From Blasia pusilla (Eukaryota > Marchantiophyta > Marchantiopsida > Blasiales): a stretch of 64,000 nt of DNA. The stretch covers positions 29,884,001 through 29,948,000 of the forward strand of contig CM114274.1 in NCBI GenBank assembly GCA_050084515.1. Direction: 5' to 3'. This document shows positions 1 through 12,600 of this stretch, piece after piece. The stretch's first letter is position 1; the number at the start of each line of letters is the position of its first letter. A program made the translations under genes and the position numbers. The notes below the pieces were generated by a model. It made no database searches and had not been told where the DNA came from. It worked only from the letters and a program-made list of their open reading frames with translations.

Positions 1-734
1 ATTTTCCTACTTTGATAATGTTACATATGTAGAATTGATCATGAGAAAACATTGATGTAGATAATTTTTATCTTTTTCAATGTTTGATTTTGAAATTTAT
101 TGATAATCATGGTAAAAGCATGATGAATAAGAAATTGAAATCTACAAAAATCAAAAGGTATATTCGAGTCTTATGCAATCAATGGGATTCGTGGAATAAA
201 GACTCGATTTCCAATGTTCTTAGCATCAATGACATGTTGCATGCATCCACGGATTACCAATCGAGTTCCATTGGCTTGTCCCTTTGAATCGTTCAAGTTT
301 CGTAAAAGGCTGTCCCCAATCTGTTGGGTAATTTGCCTGATAGGTGCACCAATTTTCAAGCTTAAACAATGTGGTGGTAAACCTGACGGTAAGCACGTAT
401 TTAAGAATTCTGTCGAATAGATATTACTCATTCCCTCATGCGGAGCGGAATCAACATCAAGGTAAGTATGTTCTTGCAAAGAACAAACATATCTTAGAAG
501 TTGAATTTGGTTTTGACGCATAATAGAATTCAAGTACTTGTGAAGAAAATGACATGAAAATTGTTTGAAAACCAATATTACCTCTCCATAAAATCGAGAC
601 ATAACTTCCGTATTGATGTCATCAACATCTCAATTTTTTGGTGTAAGAATTGTTGTACCTCTTAAAAATTTGATGTCACAAAAATTTTCATAATCATTTC
701 CATAGATGATGTCAATAAGATCACTTATCTTCTT
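1..734 (-). pseudogene. Helitron Pif1-like helicase, C-terminal part
   Basis: Reading from 734 down, the frame gives a stretch around ILTPKN and DVDDINTEVMSRF, then EFLNTCLPSGLPPHCLSLKIGAP, NGTRLVIRG and NRVFIPRIPLI. After a stop near 170 it continues with FTMIINKFQNQTLKK, the degraded helicase motif VI (normally T-INKSQGQT). These are the late motifs of the Pif1-type helicase of Helitrons, which unwinds DNA during rolling-circle transposition. The longest uninterrupted part is 602-171. At least two stops are visible (near 630 and 170), so it is a relic. It continues the helicase of 20,583-21,330 across the gypsy insertion. Confidence 0.85.
731..734. repeat. 4-bp target-site duplication (TCTT), left copy of gypsy insertion
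   Basis: TCTT directly precedes the element's first bases TGTCAC at 735. The same TCTT follows the terminal ...GACA at 20,582. Deleting the element plus one copy puts the Helitron helicase back in one frame (DIVTRSKISDLIDIIY on the minus strand). Confidence 0.85.
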
Positions 735-901
735 TGTCACATCTGAATAGCCGGTAGGCCGAGATCTATCGTGGATAGGGCGTAGGAGCTAGCAGACTAT
801 CTTCAGTGTAGCTTTGTCCCACGGTGTCCGATGAGGTTGAGGATAGGTCCATTGTGTCAAGAACGTAGTTTCTGACAACTTTCATGTTGAGGACTTTCAC
901 A
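735..901 (+). repeat. 5' LTR remnant of the gypsy element (first ~167 bp)
   Basis: The sequence matches the start of the solo LTR at 48,773-48,940 almost base for base (TGTCACATCTGA, then GGATAGGGCGTAGGAGC, then GAGGTTGAGGATAGGTCCATTG). The match ends at CTTTCACA. From there the solo LTR continues as LTR, while this copy jumps straight into gag, so the rest of the LTR, the leader and the first half of gag are deleted. Confidence 0.85.
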
Positions 902-1941
902 GTGAGATACCGAGGAGTTATGAGTGAAGAGCAGGTAGTGACCGCTGGATTTTCTTGAGAGTCGACGGATCCACGAGCGACGGTGACCCGACATGTGCCA
1001 CAGCGAGCACTAGTACCACGGGAGCGGGGCAGTGTGCCCAGAGAGCAGGGCGGGTACCGTGAGCCTATGAGGCAATGACCCATACCTACATATGTTGCCC
1101 AGCAGGGACTGATGTTATCTTGTTGGACGTGTGGAGGGGCCCATAGGCAGAGAGACTATCCACAGCATGGAAGAGGACCACAAGCACCTCCGATTGCTCA
1201 GGAGCCAGAGAGGATGGCCCCACCACAGCTCCAATGTGACTATTGCCACAGATATGGTCACACTAGGAATAGATGCTTTGACCTTCGCCGAGAGGCACGT
1301 CCAGAGTTAGGCCGAGGGCCTGGGGGCGGTCGTCTAGGAGGAGGTCGGGTAGTTCTTCCTGGACGTGGTGGTAGAGGACCACCACCAGCCAGAGGAGATG
1401 GAGCAGGAGCACCAGAGCCGGCCCTTCTCTCATGCATCGATCAGTTGGAGCAGAGGATTGCTGCCATGACGATGATGCAGCTCAGGGAAGGCACGGCGCT
1501 ACGAGCAGCTAGTGTGACTCCAGCTTCTACATGTTACCGGGACCTGGGTGAGGATCTCACTAGTATGGGGTTTATGTGTGGTGCAGCCCAAGTTGAGGCA
1601 GCTGCAGTGGTGACTCGGGATGCTGCGAGAGGCACGGAGCCATCGAGAGGTGGAGTTGAAATTGACCCACTAGAGGGGACCGATGGGCGGCAGGCCAGGG
1701 TTCCATAATCATTCACATTGTCAGAGGCACTACACACACCATCGATGGTGCCTCGACGACTAGCGGTGCCTATAGCTCAGGCAAGTACGTCGATGTCATG
1801 AGGAGTTGGAGTGACAACTCCTATACCGGCTTGAGTGGAGTCAGTGTCGACCATAGTGTTGGAGATGGCCACTAGAGTGAGTCAGACTACACTATTTTCC
1901 GCCACGGAGTTGGCGACGTTGGGAGTTGGATCAATTGAGGT
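902..1941 (+). pseudogene. Gypsy gag, C-terminal half with CCHC zinc knuckles
   Basis: From 918 the frame reads MSEEQVVTAGFS, then a TGA, then a basic linker. Two knuckles follow near 1,118-1,285. The first is CWTCGGAHRQRDYP, in which the last cysteine has become tyrosine. The second, CDYCHRYGHTRNRC, is a complete CX2CX4HX4C. A Gly/Arg-rich tail follows (about 1,300-1,400). Gag forms the particle and binds RNA. The N-terminal capsid region is missing, but the same Gag part (YGY-LD..., FEFSKQIELNMSEE) survives in the remnant at 27.6-28.0 kb. The frame ends at a stop at 1,706-1,708 and decays before the CACTA insertion. Confidence 0.8.
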
Positions 1942-2175
1942 CACTAGAAGAATTATGTGGTGTTTATGACTAGGCTTTAAATGACTTGCCGAAAGAATGA
2001 CTCAAAGTATGACTAAAATGGTTTAGTCCTAAAATTTAGGGTTGCGCAACTCACATAGTCATGCACTTATTACTAAAGTAGTTATCAATACCCTTTAGTA
2101 AAGACTAGTCGTACTAATTTCACTTGCCTTGTAATACAGAGTCATACATAACGACTAGTCTGTTTTTGTGATCTC
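1942..2175. repeat. CACTA left terminal inverted repeat and subterminal motif cluster
   Basis: CACTAGAAGAA is followed by TATGACTAGG, and then by repeated TGACT/AGTCA-cored motifs in both orientations (around 1,991, 2,005, 2,020, 2,053, 2,105, 2,140 and 2,155). In CACTA elements such subterminal repeats bind the TNPA-type protein. The matching right end is at 14,987-15,023. Confidence 0.8.
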
Positions 2176-2249
2176 ATGCTCCAATGGTAACATATTTTTT
2201 AATGTTGTTGGGATATATAAATATATATATGTCCTACGTTCCTAGGGAT

Positions 2250-2870
2250 GGTTTAGGGTTACCATCCCGGAGAAAGTTTCATGATCTTTGGGCCCCATGT
2301 GGAGGGTGGAGGGTACAAAAAGCAACGCCAAGAAGGACTTAGAGGGCGTTGAGAAGGATTGTTTCGAGTCCTGATGGCATTTCCATTGTATCGTGAAGTT
2401 AACTTTTTCTCCCACCATTGGATGGTAATGAAACCTAGCACACACCAAGGCCTCAAAATCCCTCCACATCTTGAACGGTGCAGATCTGCCATTTACCTCT
2501 CCGTGCTCCAACCAAAAATGGAAGATCAGTTTTAGGGTTTACAATTTTTAATTCCATGTGTGAGTGGTTAATTGTAGTTTTTTCTTTTTCCCTGTGGTCT
2601 TGGTTTAGGGTTACCATCCGAGAGAAAGTTTCATGATTTTTGGGCCCCATGTGGAGGATGGAGGGTACAAAAAGCGACGCCAAGAAGGACTTAGAGGGCG
2701 TTGAGAAGGATTGTTTCGAGTCTTGATGGCATTTCCATTTTATCGTGAAGTTAACTTTTTCTCCCACCATTGGATGGTGATGAAACCTGGCACACACCAA
2801 GGCCTAAAATCCCTCCACATCTTGAACGGTGCAGATATGCCAATTACCTCTCCGTGCTCCAACCAAAAAT
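2250..2870. repeat. Direct repeat pair (~270 bp, 2,250-2,519 and 2,602-2,870) inside the CACTA element
   Basis: Both copies start GGTTTAGGGTTACCATCC and end CAACCAAAAAT, with only scattered differences. They are separated by 82 bp. Each starts with a telomere-like box (TTTAGGGTT) that occurs in plant promoters. The function is unknown; the pair could be a duplicated promoter or leader of the element or of the captured sequence. CT-rich tracts (TTCC)n and TGCGTCCATCGGG repeats follow at 2,874-3,000. Confidence 0.85.
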
Positions 2871-3291
2871 CTTTCCTTCCTTCCAAAAATCTTCCTTCCT
2901 TCCTTCCTTCCTTCCCGCCTTCCTGGCTTTGTGCGTCCATCGGGGCTTCCTTCCTGCCTGCCCACTCTCGCTTCCTTCGTGCGTCCATCGGGACTTCGTG
3001 CTTGCCCTGTCTCGCGCCCATCCACGCTTTGGCATTGGCGTCGCCCAATTCTATTTGTTTGCTGATTTTTTTTCTGAAGCTACTGTAAGTGGTTCTTTTC
3101 TTTTCTGTTGCCTCGAGCATATCTGAATACCTTGTTGAAGAAAACGTGCCCGATTTTTGCTAATGCGCTCCTAACCCAATCTGTTATGACTAGCTTTTCA
3201 ATATCAATATGTGCACTTGCTCTGCGTGTTGTGAATCCACATCAGGAGAACATAGAGTGGGACGCGGCTTGAGCCTCACAGAGAGAGACCT

Positions 3292-4382
<1,091 letters not shown>

Positions 4383-4974
4383 ATGGCGGAAGCCACGCCA
4401 GACCATGACCAAACAACTATCACCGTCTGAAGAGCAGATGGTGAAGGGTCTGTCATCTTCTTCATAGCCGTCAAATGCTGCAGACAAACTGCCTTCGCAG
4501 CACCCCACTGATTCAGCGACAGCTCCTCCAATGCCCGAAGAAGTGGCCACTACCGTAGCCTCACCGGCTCAAGTGCCCCCGAGCAATGCAGAACCAATTT
4601 CTACTCCAGCAGAGAGTGCCACTAACAGGAGCATGCCAGAAGGAGACGAATCAACATCTTGGCTGATAAAATATTCTGCTCTGTTGGGTCGTGTCGGAGG
4701 CATTGTTATAAAGGATTATTTCTTAGTCAGGAACCAAAATCTGGGTATATCAGACCTGTACTCTTTGAATCCCAAAGGTCAATATTGGTACACTGGAGGC
4801 TTTAATTTGAAAGCTATAGCAGCTCTTGTTCTTGGAGTGGTGCCAAACATTCCAGGCTTCTTGTTCACAGCCAGACTACTTGACAATGTGCCCTCGTTTT
4901 CTACAACTCCTGTTTGTGTTTACTTGGAATTTTTTGAGAGGAGAGCATCGATAGAGAAATCTGGAGTAAATTGA
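4383..4974 (+). pseudogene. Captured NCS1-family nucleobase/allantoin transporter fragment
   Basis: The frame 4,531-4,974 (147 codons) begins with about 42 Ser/Pro/Thr-rich residues and then gives WLIKYSALLGRVGGIVIKDY, LVRNQNLGISDLY, GQYWYTGGFN and ALVLGVVPNIPGF. This is the conserved late transmembrane region of the plant/bacterial NCS1 family (PLUTO-like purine/uracil/allantoin permeases), which import nucleobases by cation symport. Only about 65 of the usual ~500 or more residues are present, and the earlier helices are missing. The N-terminal part, starting with a separate ATG at 4,383 (MAEATPDHDQ...) that meets a stop, is unlike NCS1 and may come from another exon. It sits upstream of the transposase in the same orientation, which is typical of host-gene capture by CACTA elements. 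It is probably not a functional transporter. Confidence 0.7.
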
Positions 4975-5821
4975 TTTATATCATGTAATGAGCTTAATTC
5001 TCTGTTTTTACAAGGCCCATGGACAACATAGCCACTTGGGAAAGTGATCTAGGTAGACGTCAAGGTCTCCACTGTTGATCCCACACTGTTTTTTACTTAT
5101 CCAATCAGAGAAGCACTTGTAGTAATCGAATTGTAGAAGCTATGCCTAAACTGAGAGAACTCTCAGACGTACATGAAGGTGGTGTTACACTTGGGGATCC
5201 AATCTGATAATAGGTAGGATGCACTATATTATGAATCAGTGAGTGTCTACATTGAAACCTCTACACGTATGGTAGTGAGAACATGAGATTTGTTAATGAG
5301 AAGTAATGACAAATACATCTTGAACCTGTTTAATTGAAATCTGGGAAGCATTGGCTCCGAGTGGCATTCAACAACACGAGTCTCACTCTTTTCTCCATGG
5401 ATCAATCCTCCTTTCCCTCTATCTGATTCTTGTGATGAGTTTGACACATTACTTCAATGCTATGTCTCTGTTTGGAAAGTGGATCTTTCTTCATGATGAA
5501 GTGTACATTTCAGAGGATTGAGTCATTATCTAAAGTTGGGTGTGTTACATTTGTCATTCAGGAATGTCATTGGAAGCGTTGGACCACATCCGTGAGGATT
5601 GTTAGTGACGATTGAAATCCCCATCGAGATCAGTCCCAGGTTACGTATATGTGTGTTATCCTACTTCTCTTGACTACATGTGGGTATGCATTCATCTAAA
5701 ATTCAAGCTTGTCGAGCCGTGGTTTATGGAATTCTTTATTGAGGCAAGATGTCATGGTTTTGGATGTGTTTGGAATGTTTCAGTTCACATTTTGCGGGAA
5801 TTCACTTCCAAACCCCTTTGA
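4975..5821. other. CACTA internal noncoding stretch
   Basis: No recognisable coding. A 69-codon open frame at 5,612-5,821 ends directly at the transposase start and has no family resemblance that I can see. Confidence 0.5.
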
Positions 5822-8800
5822 ATGGATTTGAACCACCCAGCTAGAGTAAAGGCACATGATTCCAAGTTGTGGCAGCGGGAAAGCATACGGGCTAGTGTAC
5901 TGGGCTGTAAGAGATTGCGGTGTCCATGCAATGTTTGTAAGGGTGGGTCTACGTTGTCCATCGGCAAGGTGGAAGCACATTTGAGAAAAAATGGACGCTC
6001 GGCGCTTTGTTGAGTGCCGAAATCTAGGGATGGATGGGACTCTTCAGATGAGGAGTGGCTTATGCATGATCTTGCTGAAAAAAGAAGCCAAGAGGATAAG
6101 ACAATGGAGTCAGCCCCCACCTTCCATGTGGATGGAAGGGATAGATCTTCCATGGCAGATATAGACAAGCACATTGATGTTCATAAAATGCTCAATGATA
6201 TTTTCCAGAAATACGACCATATATACGAGGATGAAGTTGAAGAGATGTCCCTCCCATCTGATGAATTACCAGAACGGGGAACGTCAAACGAAGAACCAAT
6301 ATTCAATCATGGAGATGAATATGAGGAGCTTGCTGAAGCTTGCAAACCCTTGTTCCCTACAGCAAAAACATCTATTTTGGCTTTTGTCATGTTACTATTC
6401 AACATTCAGACCACCCATGGCATCCCAAATGTAGCTATTGACAAAATTTTGAAACTCCTTTGTAAGTTGGTCCTACCAACAGGGAACTTGACGCCACCGA
6501 GTTGTTATGTAGCAAAACAGCTCATTGGTAAACTAGGCTTGAGTTACAACAGTATCCATGCGTGTCCGGCTGGATGTGTTTTATTCCAGGGTGATTTGGC
6601 TGAAGCTGAGATCTGTCCATTATGTGGGAAACCAAGGTTCTGGAAAGTGGGCAGAACGTTGGTACCATGTAAGGTACTAAGGCATTTTCCTGTTATACCT
6701 CGGATGAGGCGTATGTTTAGATGTTTAGTTGTTTGAATTGGTGACTTGGTCCCCCTTGAACCAGAGCAAGGACGGCTTAGTAAGGCATACAGCTGATTGC
6801 AAGGCATGGCACCACATGGACAACATATATCTAGACTTTGCCGAGGAGAAGAGGAATTGCAGGTTTGGGCTAGCTTTGGACACAGTGAATCCATTTTCAG
6901 ACAAGTCGAGTTCGTGGTCAACATGGCCCGTGCTCCTTGTTAATTATAACTTGCCTCCCTAGCTCCAGAAAAAAAAATTCTTTGTGATGCTCTCTTTGAT
7001 CATACCAGGAAAGGAGAGTGTAAATGGGAAAAACATACACACATACTTGCTTCCTCTAGTAGAAGAGTTCCAGGAAATGTGGAAAGGGGTTCAATTTCAT
7101 GACGTTAGAAGGTAGGCAGAAGTTGGAATTTCATGTTTAGGGCTACCTTACTATAGACCATAAATGATTACCCGGCATACGGAACTGTCGCAGGGCAGAG
7201 CCATGGTGGAAAACTAGGATGTACTATATGCGGGCCTCGAGTGGATTCTGATTTTTCAAAGTCTTGTGGCAAGCCCAAGACTTTGAAATGTACTATATGG
7301 TTGTCATCGTCGATATCTCCCATTGAGCCATCCATGGAGGACCCGTAGGTATGGATCTCATTTCAATGGGAGTGCTGAACTAAGACCAGGCGTGCCTAGA
7401 CTACTTTTTGGAGAGATTATTGGATGGGCAAATGAAAAACATGCATATGATCAGAGTGGGGATCGAGAAGATGGCCTCACTGATCCCTACAAGAGAAAAG
7501 GGGTGAAAAGGTTGAGTATACTATATTCGTTGCCTTACTGGGCAGTATCCTGCTTCCTCTCTACATTATCTATTTTATGTGTTATGAAATAGTGGTTATA
7601 GAGGATGATAGCTTTTGTTTGATTTGATTATGGATATTAGCTATTATGTTCAAGTCGTGAGATGTCCATGCTTCCTCGACGATACAATCAGAATTTGCTT
7701 ATACGTCATACGTTAGATGTAATGCACGTTGAGAAGAATATCGTTGAGAATCTAGTGAAAGATACTGTGAAAGTAAGGAGAGATTTGGGGGCCCGTGGGA
7801 TTCGATCCCATTTGTGGTTGCAACCCCATCCTAGTAGACCCCAAGTTTTGCTTAAACCAGTTTCCGATTATTGTCTTTCTCCCCATGACTTGAATACTTT
7901 CCTTTCAAGGATTCAGAACTTGAAGGTGCCATCTGGATATTGTGGAGAACTCTCCAAGCATGTGGTTAATCGAAAATTGGGCAATATGAAATCACATGAT
8001 TACCATGTCTTCATTCAGCAAGTCCTTCCTTATTGCATCCGTGGTCTTCTGAAGGACCATGTGAGAATGGTGGTTATTAGATTATCCGGAATTTTAAGAA
8101 TGGTGTGTACAAAGGTATATGATCCAGATTTATTCGACAAACTCCTTGAAGAGACTGCCATAACCCTTTGTCTCTTTGAAATGCATTTCCCTCCATCTTT
8201 CTTCGACGTGATGACACATTTGTTGATTCATGTCGTAGAAGAATTGGACATGTGTGGGCCAGTAGCATGTCGGTGGAAGTATCCAATGGAGCGGTATATG
8301 GGGTACATGAAGAAATATGTACGGTCTAAAGCTAGGCCAGAGGGGTGTATGGCAGAAGGGTATGTGAAGGACGAGGCATTAGGGTTTGTGACAGAGTATA
8401 TGAAAAGGTTTGAAGACGTACGGACGCGAGTGTGGGATGATGGGGAGGAAGAGGGAGTCGTTGGTGAGGAGCTAGAAGGTGCAGGCACTCCTGTTTGACT
8501 TTCGCGAGAAATGATCAACTTAGCACATCATTATGTGTTACATAATACAGAGGCCATGGTTGATTGGCAAAGGTAAAATTCTCCAATATATGCTTTTCAA
8601 GGTTATAGTTATGTTAATTATGATTCAGACTCTCAAATTATGTATATTATTTTGGTATTGACACATTAAATTCAAAAGAATGTACTAATCCCATTAACGT
8701 TGTTATTGAACAGGAAATATCAGTCATGTTCGAGAGACATTCCTTTTGAAAAGTGGATCCGCTCTGCCATCACACAGGATGCAATTGACAACTCAAAAGA

Positions 8801-9510
8801 TCTTGATGCTCACCTACTATCATTAGCTATACCTCCTAATAGTAGGGCATTGTCATTCAAGAGTATGAAAGCCTACGGAAACCACCACAGGGTAGAAGGG
8901 CCAAGTGGTGCAACACCCTTCTCCAATTATGATAGTGGAATAGGTGCAGTATTTGTTGATGAAAAAAGTTCCAACCAGAATTGTTTATATTTGTATGTTG
9001 GGGTGTTGGTTGATATTCTCTTACTTGATTATGGGATTGTAGAACAACCCATAATACTAATGCGAGGGCGGTGGGTTAGAGCAGATTGGGATTCAAGAGT
9101 AGGATCCATGAAATTGGATAAGGAGGGTTTTTTGTTGGCCAACTTGAGGTCATGCGAGCCATTAGATCACCAGCCATTTGTTTTCCCATCACAAGTGCAA
9201 CAAGTGTTTTATGGAGATGCCGATGAGGGTGGAGGATGGAAAGTGGTAATGAGGAAGGAAGCTAGAGCTCGGAGAGTTTATTTTGATGAGTTAGAGTTAC
9301 TAGATGGAGCTTGTAATGCTTTGCCCGCATTCCATACCACATGCATGGAACCAGGAAATCTACCATAAGCAAGTACCGTAGGAGCTAGAGTGCTAAGTGA
9401 TGCAGAAATGGAAGCTGCTAGGGTGGATGTGCAGCATGTGCCAATAATCCATGTATGCGATATGATAGAAGATATTGATTCAGACTCTACTAACTCAGAA
9501 TCAGATTAGA
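5822..9510 (+). pseudogene. CACTA transposase, Tnp2/TNPD type
   Basis: The protein has the plant CACTA transposase blocks in order. A transposase-associated Cys motif (RCPCNVCKGG) lies near 5,920. The zinc-like block ACPAGCVLFQG...CPLCGKPRFW and AKVLRHFP-type block are near 6,560-6,690. RHTADCKAWHHMD, FGLALDTVNPFSDKSSSWSTWPV and FVMLSLIIPG follow at 6,790-7,010, then NDYPAYGTVAG and CTICGP (7,165-7,230). SILYSLPYW and LLIRHTLDVMHVEKNIVENL are joined over an intron (about 7,547-7,690). A DUF4218-like region runs to 8,498 and, after a second intron (8,572-8,713), a DUF4216-like region (FVFPSQVQQVFYGDAD). In-frame stops at 6,011, 6,960, 7,131, 8,496 and 9,366 and a frameshift near 6,720 make it inactive. 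The enzyme would cut and join the TIR ends. Confidence 0.85.
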
Positions 9511-9673
9511 TAAATTCATAGTTGTATCTTTGGTACTCACCATTATGTTTTTTTTGGTATGATTCAAATAATTGACTTCTGTTACGAGGACGTAAGTGAA
9601 TTCTGGTGTTGTTGGGCATAATGGGTGAAATTTTGTGGCAACAAGTAGAACTCTCAAATCGTCGTCAAGTTAG

Positions 9674-12600
9674 GTGTTATTCTTGCTAACTTGTCGTCTA
9701 CAGAGGGAGGCAGGTGCTTGGAACGGTGTATCTGATATGACTGATGAGAACGTGAAATCCAATCAGAGTTCATCTTGGGATGGTGTAGATAATGTTCAAC
9801 AAAGTTCTTATCCATACGAAGAAGAAAGGAATCGCAGAGTGAGAGAGAGAAAGGCCAAAGAGGCAGAGTTGTTTGGTGGGTTGAAGGATTGGTAAGTATG
9901 ATCTTGGATAACCTTTATCTTTTGCTTTATTTGGTCAAGTGTATCATGTTCATATAGTGGTTGTACATTAGGAAATATGACAGAATTTGTGTGATGATAT
10001 TTTGAAGGTTTGTTGCTCCAAGGCTTGTGAAGGAGCGCAAGCCTTTGCCATTTTGGAATCCTTCTCTTCCACAAAGACGCAGCTTACGGTTGGAGGAGAA
10101 GGCCACTAACCAAACTGTAACCCTTAAGGAGACTCCAAAAGATTTTTCAGATAGTTATTCCAAAGACCCCTATTATAATCCACTCCTTGAGATGGACTTC
10201 TTGGGGGCTGAAGAGGATGACAACTTGTGGCTGGAGGATGGGAGGGTACTTTCTCTTCACATCTTGTTGTTTTGTTACTCTCTTCACATTTCAGAATTAT
10301 GAATATTGTGTTAACTTACAATGAGATGTTTGTTTTGAGTAGGCTCAAGCAAAGGAGCGTCCAGTCAAACCACCCAAACAGGGAAGTGTACGAAATTCCA
10401 TCAATACAAACGATGCGGTAATGTAATTATAGTCATGGATTAATATTCAACTATCTCTATATGTATGATTGATATGTAATATACTGAGGGGTAGAAATGT
10501 GTCATTATGTCTTCACTAATCTTTATTCATCAAATGCTCTCTATTTTAGTTTACTAACAAATTTACTTACATGTGTAGCCCATGGACGAAACTCCATCAC
10601 AACCCATAATGTCTTCGCAAGCATATTCCTCTCCTCCACCCCCATGGGCACAAAGCCAGATGCCATGGTGGGTACCTATGATGATGCAATCATCGATGGG
10701 TTATGGAAGTCAATTTCAACCACCATGGATCAATGGAGCTCAATCATCCATGACCATCCCATCCCCGTGGGTAAGTAGGCTTACTATTCTGCCAATTCTT
10801 TGTTTTGCACAAGGGAATTCAATTACTTGGAAGTCTAACTAGCTAATTGTATTTCTTTTGTGGACACAAGGCACATGGGCCATCCCAACCGCCGCCCCCA
10901 ACACCGTTGGCACCTCCATTGGCCAGCGGGAATACGGACGACCGATTATACCATAGTAGGTCTCAATCTTGCGCAACACCAAGTCCATCAGAATATTTGA
11001 CCCCGCAAGCAGGTGCATCTACAAGTAACTTCTCGCTTGGTTTTGAGTTTGCAAATTTATATTGAATAGGTTGTTGTATTCTTGCACGCGATGACCTCAA
11101 TTATAGAGTGATGAAAATGCGGTACTTTCCAGACCTATGTTCATGTGGCTGCTCAATTCTTGAGTCTCTGTTTTGGAAGTTATTAAAAATGATATGATAT
11201 GATACTAAATTTATGCCTTGAGAAATTGATTTTATAGTTTACATATTTTTAGGTCATTTGATTTGTTTATAGATGATATGATTTGCTCTCTTTTATAATC
11301 GTTGGCCCTACCTTTTTGACATCTGAGAATTGGGATGTGGTATATTTGTAGGAGAACGGCAGAGTCGCACAAAGCGTGATTTGTGGACTCGTGATGTGGC
11401 CATTAGGAAGGAGTAGAACTTAAAACCTAGATGTGAGCTCATGCCAAATGGTATTCCGTCGCCTAGAGTTCCAGGTTATGAGCCTTGGCTAAATGAATTG
11501 AAGGTATGGGTGATGAGGTACTTGGACTTATCATGCATTGAGATAAGTAAACAGAATTCTATCAGCATGGCTGCTGTTCAGAATCACATCCTTGAGGCAT
11601 ACACATATGTGGGTGCATCATCTCTTTCCCTTGATTTCATGAAGAAAAAAATAGCACAACTATTGAAAACTGAGCGATCTAATGTCAAGAACTATTGGAC
11701 ATTACATAGGGCTCATCGCTCAGTCCCGTGTCACCCTGATATCGAAGAGGAGTCATGGAATCGATTAGTAGATTATTGGCTCTCCGAGGAGAGCAAAATG
11801 AAGGCAAAAAAGATGGCTCGAGCAAGGGCCAAGGTCCAAACTTTAAATTTCTCCGGCCATGGAGGTTTAGATGGACTTGATGTAAGTCATCTTGGCATTC
11901 CCTAGTTTTCTTGCTAAAAGTTACATAATGGTAGAAAATCCCCATTATTATTTCATTTCCATATTTGCATTGAACCCTTTCACATGCATGAAATTAATAA
12001 TCTATGTATTTAAGGAGCATGTGCAGGTGCAGCAACGTACCTCAAAGGAGTCCTTGGGCACGGGGCTAGAATCTATGGAGAGAGACGCGTTGCCTAAACA
12101 ACCAGGTTTCATACAATTGAGTTCATCGATAAATGTAAATGCATAACTCTTGTCTTATCCGTTGGCTTGACATGACTAGTATCATGACCTTCATGTGATT
12201 GGGTCATGGAGTTAGTATCATATCCTTAATCAGGTTGGATTATTGAGTTAGTATCATGGTTTTATCTCGTTGTATAATTGCAAAACCATTGTTTTTTTTA
12301 ACAGATTGATCGTTGGATTATATATGCAGAGTGTGGAATCCAGAGTCACTATTCAATTGGAAGAAGTGGAAAAGAAGTGGAGCGTAGATTTGGATGATGT
12401 GAAGTTGCAGATGGAACGACAAAACAAAGCATTAAGTGTACTCATGGAAATGGTGTCCAAGCTTACTTCAAAGGATGTGTCTTCAACACCACACCAGATT
12501 TCTAGTTCCCCGCCGTCCAATTCTCAACCATATGCAACAAGGGATGAGAAGCTCACATCAGGTAGCCCATTCTCATTCATCCGCCCTCGATTTTCAATGG

